A stretch of DNA of 64,000 bases from Armatimonadota bacterium. GTDB taxonomy: Bacteria > Armatimonadota > Zipacnadia > JAUWAU01. The notes under the pieces were generated by a model that worked only from the letters and a program-made list of their open reading frames with translations, did not search any database and had not been told where the DNA came from. Both the position numbers and the translations under genes were made by a program. Below, one piece after another: positions 59,376-64,000 of this stretch. The stretch covers positions 1-64,000 of the forward strand of contig JAUWAU010000012.1 of assembly GCA_030601885.1 (NCBI GenBank). The letters are read 5' to 3'. Within the stretch, counting starts at the first letter, position 1; every line of letters starts with the position of its first letter.

Positions 59376-62300
59376 TTATCGCGCCTCCCCGGCCAGTCGC
59401 GACAGCGCGTTTCCCGCGGCCATGCGAGCTGCCTGGACCGCGTCCGGATCCGTCATGATGTACGACGAGTAGCGGCCACCGCGGTTCGGCGTCTCCACCA
59501 AGCTCTGCACGCGCTCGAGGGCCGCTCGGGCCTCCGCGCTGCCGCGGTCGGCGTGTTGGCGCAGGGCCAGGAAGATCTCGTAGTCGTCAACGCCGTCCCG
59601 GGCGGCGATGAGGCGTATGCTGGGCAGGGGCTCGGGCTCGCCGAGGCGATGCCCGGGGTAGGTCAGGAATCCGTCGCCGTTCGGGTAACGCACCCAGCGC
59701 CAGTTCACTCCGTCGGCGCTCTGGCGGATGTACGTGTGCCAGCCGCGCTCCCACGGGTCGTAGGTCCACCAGGACACTCCCCAGAACTCGTACGCCTCCA
59801 CATCGTACTTGAAGCAGAACCACGGCAGCAAGCGCTCGATGGCCAGGAGCGGCGTGTCGGTGCACATCTGACCATCGGTGGTGAACCAGAAGCGGTCGCC
59901 GGCGGCGCGGCGCTCGCGGAGCTCCTCCTCGGGGAATGATCCGTGCGGGCCGATGCCCCAGAGCGATATGTGTCCCGCCAGGCCCTCGATGTAGCGCCAG
60001 GTGCTCGAGTACACGGGCACGTCGGGGGCGATGGCCCGCGCCATATCGGCAATGCGGGCGATGCCGGTGATCGTCGCCTCGCTGGTCTGGTGTGGCTCGT
60101 CGGAGATGTAGAAGACGAACTTGTCTCGCCAGCCCTTCTGCGTGATGTGGTCGATGAAGAGCTGGTACGCCTCGGCCCAGGCCTGGTTGTACTCGGGCGT
60201 GAACGGCTCGAGGTCGAACACTTTCTTGGGCGGCCGTGCCCAGCCGCAGGCGTAGAAGAGGCGGGGCGTGTAGAGCTTGTTCACGTGGAGGACGTCGAGC
60301 AGGTAGTGGGCCATCTCGTCGAACTTCGTGGTGTCCATGATGACGCGACCGTCGCGGTACTCGAAGGCGGGATAGGGCTCGACGAAGGCCGGGGAGACGT
60401 TGTAGCGCGCGAGCATGCGGTACCAGGTGCGGACGGCCTCATCGCGGTCCGGCCCGGCGAAGATGTCTGCGCTGCCCCGCCCCCGGCGCAGGTCGTAGAG
60501 GGCCGGCAGGTGCTTCTCCTCCGGCTGCGTGAATGGCCACACGGTGAGGCTGACTGCCACGCGCACGGACTGACTTCCACCATGCAGTTCGACCGTGCCC
60601 TCGTATTGGCCGGGGACGGCGGTCCGCGGCACGCGCACATCAAACAGAAGCGACTCGCTGACATTCGCGTCGAGGGTCACGCGGCCGTCTCGAAGTGGTA
60701 TGAGCGGGTCCGGCCACCAGCCCGGCCATCCGTCATTGCCGCGCCGTCTGGGAAGCAGGCGAGCGTAGGCCGGCTCGGTGGTGTTGTCGTAGCCAATGGG
60801 GAAGTCAATTGGGACGCGCCCCACCCGATACACCATCGGCGCGTCGATGCGCGCTCCGCCGGGCCCGGTGAGCGGCGTTACGGTGATGGTTAGAGCTGCA
60901 TCTCGCGAACCCCGCACGGCCACCTGGAAGGCCTCGTACTCGTTGCGGGCGGCGCCGAGGGTGGCCTGGCGTGACGGTGCGGGCGGCGGGAGATCTTCGC
61001 CGAACACCTTCACCAGCGGATTGACGACCCACGCCTGCACACCACGCTGGGGCTCCCGAGGCTCAAGCTGGCCGGCGACGCCTTCGCCTGCTTCACAAAG
61101 CAGGATTGCATCGTGCCACACGGTCCCATGGCAATTCATCGTGAGGTGTACTTCGAGGTAGGCGCAGTCGGATGGTGTGGTGACGGTGGCAGACGTAAAC
61201 GTCCAGTCGGTCTCGCCGCGCAGCCGCGGATCGGTGCTGAAGAAGGCGCGCTCCGTCAGAGTCCCGTCGGCGCGGAGGAAATGGCCATGGATCCGCACGT
61301 CCCCGTCCACGCCCTCGGTCTTCATGTGCCCGGCGAGGATATACCGGGTTGAAGGCTTCACGGCTGCCTTGTGCCGCCAGCCGGTCCACCCGGGGTTTGC
61401 GATATGCGCCGGGACCGTCAGTTGCAGGCACCACCGCCCATTGACCCCGCCGCGAACACGCCGTGCCTCGAAGCGGCGTGGCGCTTCGCGAGCTTCCTCG
61501 CCGGCGTCCCAGCCAAGCGGTCGGTCTCCCTCACTCTCCTCCATACCGGGATTGCCCACCACGTTCATCTCCCCTGAGACCAACTCGCTCAGGTCCCCGT
61601 GTTGGCTGATGCCGGGAGCTCTTGCGTCGTCGGTAACGTACATCCAGAGCAGCTTTTCACTCCGCGCCGGCACCCTTGCGGCAACCCGGATCTCCTCGGC
61701 AAGGGACCCAACGAAAGGCAGCGGCACGTCGGGCGCCTGTGGGTCGATGAGGCGCACGCCTGGCTCGGCGGTGAAGCCGATGAGCTTGGCGATGCCATTC
61801 CTGACACGTCGCGTATCGAAGGACAGCACTCCGCCGGCGATGTCTTGGCTGCCGAAGTTCCGCGCGTAGAGCGGCACCCGCCATTTCCACCGATCATCGG
61901 ACGGCCATTCGGCAGTGGCTCCGACGACCTCGAGCCGTCTCGTCTCCGCCGGGAGGGTGCGCGCGCTTACTGTGCCGCCGTCGAGTGTCTCAAGGCTCGC
62001 GTCGTCGTACCAGGCCACGCCGGAGCCCCGCAGCAACGTGCCGCACGAGAACCTCTGCCCACCGGGGGGAACCGCGAACTCGATGACGACCTTGCGCCAG
62101 TCGAAGCTTCCCTCCCAGCCCATGGTCTGGTTGACCACTTGGGGCTTATCGCCATCCACGTGAACGTACCAGCCGGCCTTGCCCTCTACGCCCTCGGCCT
62201 TGACCCAGGCGGTGAACCGGTACTTTTGGCCCTTCGCAACCGGTAGGTCGCCCTGCATGTAGTTGACCCAGCTTGGCTCTGCGCCCTCGTCCACCTCGCA

Positions 62301-62897
62301 GCGAGCCGATCGCCCCCCGCCGTGGGAGACGTTGGCATCCGGCGACATGCGATGCTGATGATCGACGCCCCACGGCGTCCAGCCGGCGGGGACGTCGGCG
62401 GCCGCCTGCTCAAAACCCGTGTTCGTTAGCGAGGCCTTCAGCCACTCGGGCGGGAGCCAGGCGTCCGGATTGCCGGCATACAGGAAGACCGTCGCTTCCT
62501 GTGAGGGCCCGACCTCCGCGGGAATGGTTATCACGTCTCCGGCAGCCAGTGCCCCGTCTCGCTGGGGAATGCCGGCGGAGTCCTGCAGGTCGTAAAGCAA
62601 TTCCGTCCCCCGCGCGGTTACGGCGCGCAGGCTCGCGACGGGTTTGCCGATCAGCTCCCCCGTGCCGTCGCGATGCTCTAGCCTGACCTGGACCGGTGTC
62701 CCCTCGAGGCCCGCGTCGAGGATGTTCGTGATGAGCACCGGCACTCGCGCCGTCCAATAGCTACCGCCATCATAGCTGAGGGGGTGGTGCCATGGTACAG
62801 ACGCGGCGTCGGCACTCGCCGCGTGGGGAGCCACAACACCGAAAGTCGCCATCGCCGACAGTACCGCCAATGGTCGCAGCCAACTCTTCACCCTCAT
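59376..62897 (-). CDS. secreted GH123-like/DUF4091 protein with CBM-like modules
   Basis: A 1,173-residue exported protein. Signal peptide: LAVLSAMATFGVVAPHAASA. Two jelly-roll-like CBMs follow (TNTGFEQAAADVPAGWTPWG near residue 158; VVGNPGMEESEGDRPLGWD near residue 450). The C-terminal 480 residues form the DUF4091 (GH123-type) region: AARNEYEAFQVAVRG, FYISDEPHQTSE (the D-E pair expected of the catalytic residues) and EFWGVSWWTYDPWERG, then the final helical DGVDDYEIFLALRQHA. GH123 enzymes release N-acetylgalactosamine by substrate-assisted catalysis; many DUF4091 proteins are untested. The ATG at 62897 opens the signal peptide. It probably heads an operon with the hydrolase-like gene downstream. 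Confidence 0.82.
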   Translation of the reverse strand: MRVKSWLRPLAVLSAMATFGVVAPHAASADAASVPWHHPLSYDGGSYWTARVPVLITNILDAGLEGTPVQVRLEHRDGTGELIGKPVASLRAVTARGTELLYDLQDSAGIPQRDGALAAGDVITIPAEVGPSQEATVFLYAGNPDAWLPPEWLKASLTNTGFEQAAADVPAGWTPWGVDHQHRMSPDANVSHGGGRSARCEVDEGAEPSWVNYMQGDLPVAKGQKYRFTAWVKAEGVEGKAGWYVHVDGDKPQVVNQTMGWEGSFDWRKVVIEFAVPPGGQRFSCGTLLRGSGVAWYDDASLETLDGGTVSARTLPAETRRLEVVGATAEWPSDDRWKWRVPLYARNFGSQDIAGGVLSFDTRRVRNGIAKLIGFTAEPGVRLIDPQAPDVPLPFVGSLAEEIRVAARVPARSEKLLWMYVTDDARAPGISQHGDLSELVSGEMNVVGNPGMEESEGDRPLGWDAGEEAREAPRRFEARRVRGGVNGRWCLQLTVPAHIANPGWTGWRHKAAVKPSTRYILAGHMKTEGVDGDVRIHGHFLRADGTLTERAFFSTDPRLRGETDWTFTSATVTTPSDCAYLEVHLTMNCHGTVWHDAILLCEAGEGVAGQLEPREPQRGVQAWVVNPLVKVFGEDLPPPAPSRQATLGAARNEYEAFQVAVRGSRDAALTITVTPLTGPGGARIDAPMVYRVGRVPIDFPIGYDNTTEPAYARLLPRRRGNDGWPGWWPDPLIPLRDGRVTLDANVSESLLFDVRVPRTAVPGQYEGTVELHGGSQSVRVAVSLTVWPFTQPEEKHLPALYDLRRGRGSADIFAGPDRDEAVRTWYRMLARYNVSPAFVEPYPAFEYRDGRVIMDTTKFDEMAHYLLDVLHVNKLYTPRLFYACGWARPPKKVFDLEPFTPEYNQAWAEAYQLFIDHITQKGWRDKFVFYISDEPHQTSEATITGIARIADMARAIAPDVPVYSSTWRYIEGLAGHISLWGIGPHGSFPEEELRERRAAGDRFWFTTDGQMCTDTPLLAIERLLPWFCFKYDVEAYEFWGVSWWTYDPWERGWHTYIRQSADGVNWRWVRYPNGDGFLTYPGHRLGEPEPLPSIRLIAARDGVDDYEIFLALRQHADRGSAEARAALERVQSLVETPNRGGRYSSYIMTDPDAVQAARMAAGNALSRLAGEAR

Positions 62898-63140
62898 CCG
62901 CTCCCTTCGTTTTCGTCCGGCTGGCAGTAGTATTGTGAGCGGCCGCGGTCGGCTCCTGCCTGAAAGGAACGCGAACTACAGAATCTATGCCCGTGGGACA
63001 TTCATCGGCATTTGATGGAGCGGCGCCGCGATCGGCAAGCGTCTCAAGATAGAGAGGTTTGCAGTGGGCTCAAGGGAAGACGTGGCAAGTCGATCAAAAC
63101 GGATCCAAGCTGTTCGCAGAGATGCGTCAAGGAGACCGCC

Positions 63141-63693
63141 ATGAGCTCGACGGCAGCACCAGTGCCCAATGTCGTCTTTATCATCTCGGATCATCATCGA
63201 TGGGACTACATGGGATGCGTGGGCGCGGACTTTGTGCGGACGCCGAATCTCGATGGGCTGGCGGCGTGCGGCACCGTGGTGAGCCAGACGTACTGCACGG
63301 CGCCCGTGTGCGTGCCGTCGCGCGTTGCGATAACGTCGGGACGTTACCCCATGAATACGGGATGCTTCTCCCTCTGGCTTCCGGCCGATCCGGCGATGCC
63401 GACGTTTCTGCATTCGCTCCGGGACCAAGGCATTCACACGGCCATGATCGGGAAGTTCCATCACCACGTGCTCGGAGCTAAGAGGGGCGCCGCACTTCGG
63501 GCCCGCATACGGCCGCCCGGTCAACATTCCGCCCGACAAGATCTCTTTGTACGATCTGTTGGAGGATCCGTATGAAGAGGACAACCTCGCCGACGACTCA
63601 GCGCACGCGGCCTTGCTGGCAGAGATGAAAGAGAAGCTGCTGCAGCGGATGATCCGAAACACGCAATCGGTCCCGCTGGTTCCGCAGGAGTGA
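63141..63693 (+). pseudogene. sulfatase with large internal deletion and frameshift
   Basis: The first 112 or so residues are a normal sulfatase start: NVVFIISDHHRWDYMGCVGA, then APVCVPSRVAITSGRYP with the C-x-P-S-R motif whose cysteine becomes formylglycine. After HTAMIGKFHHHVLGA (near 63480) the frame is lost and the remaining 200 bases, read in the +1 frame, give only the C-terminal end, SLYDLLEDPYEEDNLADDS, stopping at 63693. About 300 residues that should carry the rest of the active site are missing. AAGGAG supports the ATG at 63141. A clear deletion pseudogene. Confidence 0.82.
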
Positions 63694-63717
63694 CCATGCC
63701 AGCGCAGGTGTGTGTGG

Positions 63718-63736
63718 GACAGGCTGCCAGCCTGTC
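63718..63736. repeat. REP-like palindrome GACAGGCT-GCC-AGCCTGTC
   Basis: Perfect 8-base arms followed by GTAGG, in the gap between the broken sulfatase and the SDR gene. Similar in build to the other intergenic palindromes of the window. Confidence 0.5.
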
Positions 63737-63757
63737 GTAGGAAGGACGGGACGGAGA

Positions 63758-64000
63758 ATGGTCAACAAGGAGAGAGGTGGGCGACTTCAAGGCAAGGTCG
63801 CCATCATCACCGGCGGTGCGTCGGGCATCGGTCGCGCGTCGGCTGAGCTGTTTGCGGCAGAGGGAGCGGCCGTGCTGATCGTGGACCGCGACGCAGCCGC
63901 CGGGCGTGAGGTACTCGACACGATCCGAAGCCGGCAGGGCACGGCGGAGCTCCTCAAGTTGGATGTGGCATCAGATGGTGCCGCCGAGGTGATGATGGAC
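63758..64000 (+). CDS. short-chain dehydrogenase/reductase (partial, runs off the window)
   Basis: The first 81 residues of an SDR-family oxidoreductase. GKVAIITGGASGIGRASAEL holds the TGxxxGIG cofactor loop and VLIVDRD the acidic residue that usually selects NAD(H) over NADP(H). LLKLDVASDG is the adenine-binding segment. The catalytic Ser-Tyr-Lys lie beyond the right edge. GACGGAG sits just before the ATG. Substrate unknown. Confidence 0.85.
   Translation, partial: MVNKERGGRLQGKVAIITGGASGIGRASAELFAAEGAAVLIVDRDAAAGREVLDTIRSRQGTAELLKLDVASDGAAEVMMD

Overview
The window is 64 kb of GC-rich DNA from what looks like an uncultured bacterium. No rRNA, tRNA or CRISPR array was seen. Three things suggest a lineage near Armatimonadota, Hydrogenedentota or Planctomycetota: very large secreted proteins with LamG, GH123/DUF4091-like and CBM9-like domains; a DUF6785-type membrane protein; and the order rpmE - DUF1385 - prfA - prmC - sua5-type gene, which is common in Gram-positive-like and Armatimonadota-like genomes. 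This assignment is inference. Marker-gene phylogeny would be needed to settle it.

Layout. 1-2.9 kb: a pectate-lyase-fold secreted protein between two broken REP-associated (RAYT/Y1) transposase remnants, one next to a REPIN-like element. 3-6.7 kb: an AbiE type IV toxin-antitoxin pair, a PepSY-like anchored protein and an MNT/HEPN pair. 6.8-16.7 kb: a URO-D-like methyltransferase, a DUF3604/PHP-like protein that has absorbed palindromic repeats in frame, a giant LamG protein and a DUF6785-type transporter-like protein. 16.9-28 kb: a methyltransferase, a RelE-type module with a duplicated antitoxin, small secreted and membrane proteins, an ADP-ribosylglycohydrolase, a Gfo/Idh/MocA oxidoreductase, an M55 aminopeptidase, GalT, RDD proteins and an M28 peptidase. 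28.8-34 kb: the housekeeping translation cluster and a CPBP protease. 34-38.6 kb: a BlaI-type repressor, an ARPP-1-like protein and argC-argJ. 38.7-42 kb: an IS256-family element, a DUF3800 gene behind a terminator, and a TPR protein.

42-46.1 kb is a compact four-gene operon: inositol-1-phosphate synthase, a cytidylyltransferase-like enzyme, a degenerate nucleotidyltransferase fused to a CDP-alcohol phosphotransferase, and a PfkB kinase. It probably makes an inositol phosphodiester (compatible solute or lipid headgroup). 47.3-51.5 kb holds one giant carbohydrate-active protein.

51.7-56.9 kb is a scrapyard island. The 5' and 3' ends of secreted-protein genes, a histidine-kinase tail and a recombinase tail surround a fused AAA ATPase-TOPRIM (DUF4435-like) gene that resembles a merged PARIS anti-phage system, and a DUF433/DUF5615 toxin-antitoxin pair. 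56.9-64 kb returns to secreted glycan-degrading proteins (GH-like, DUF4091), an internally deleted sulfatase and the start of an SDR dehydrogenase.

Two themes recur. One is carbohydrate scavenging by large exported proteins. The other is heavy traffic of small mobile parts: RAYT/REPIN, several families of palindromic intergenic repeats (some inside genes), an IS256 element, four toxin-antitoxin-type modules and one candidate abortive-infection ATPase.
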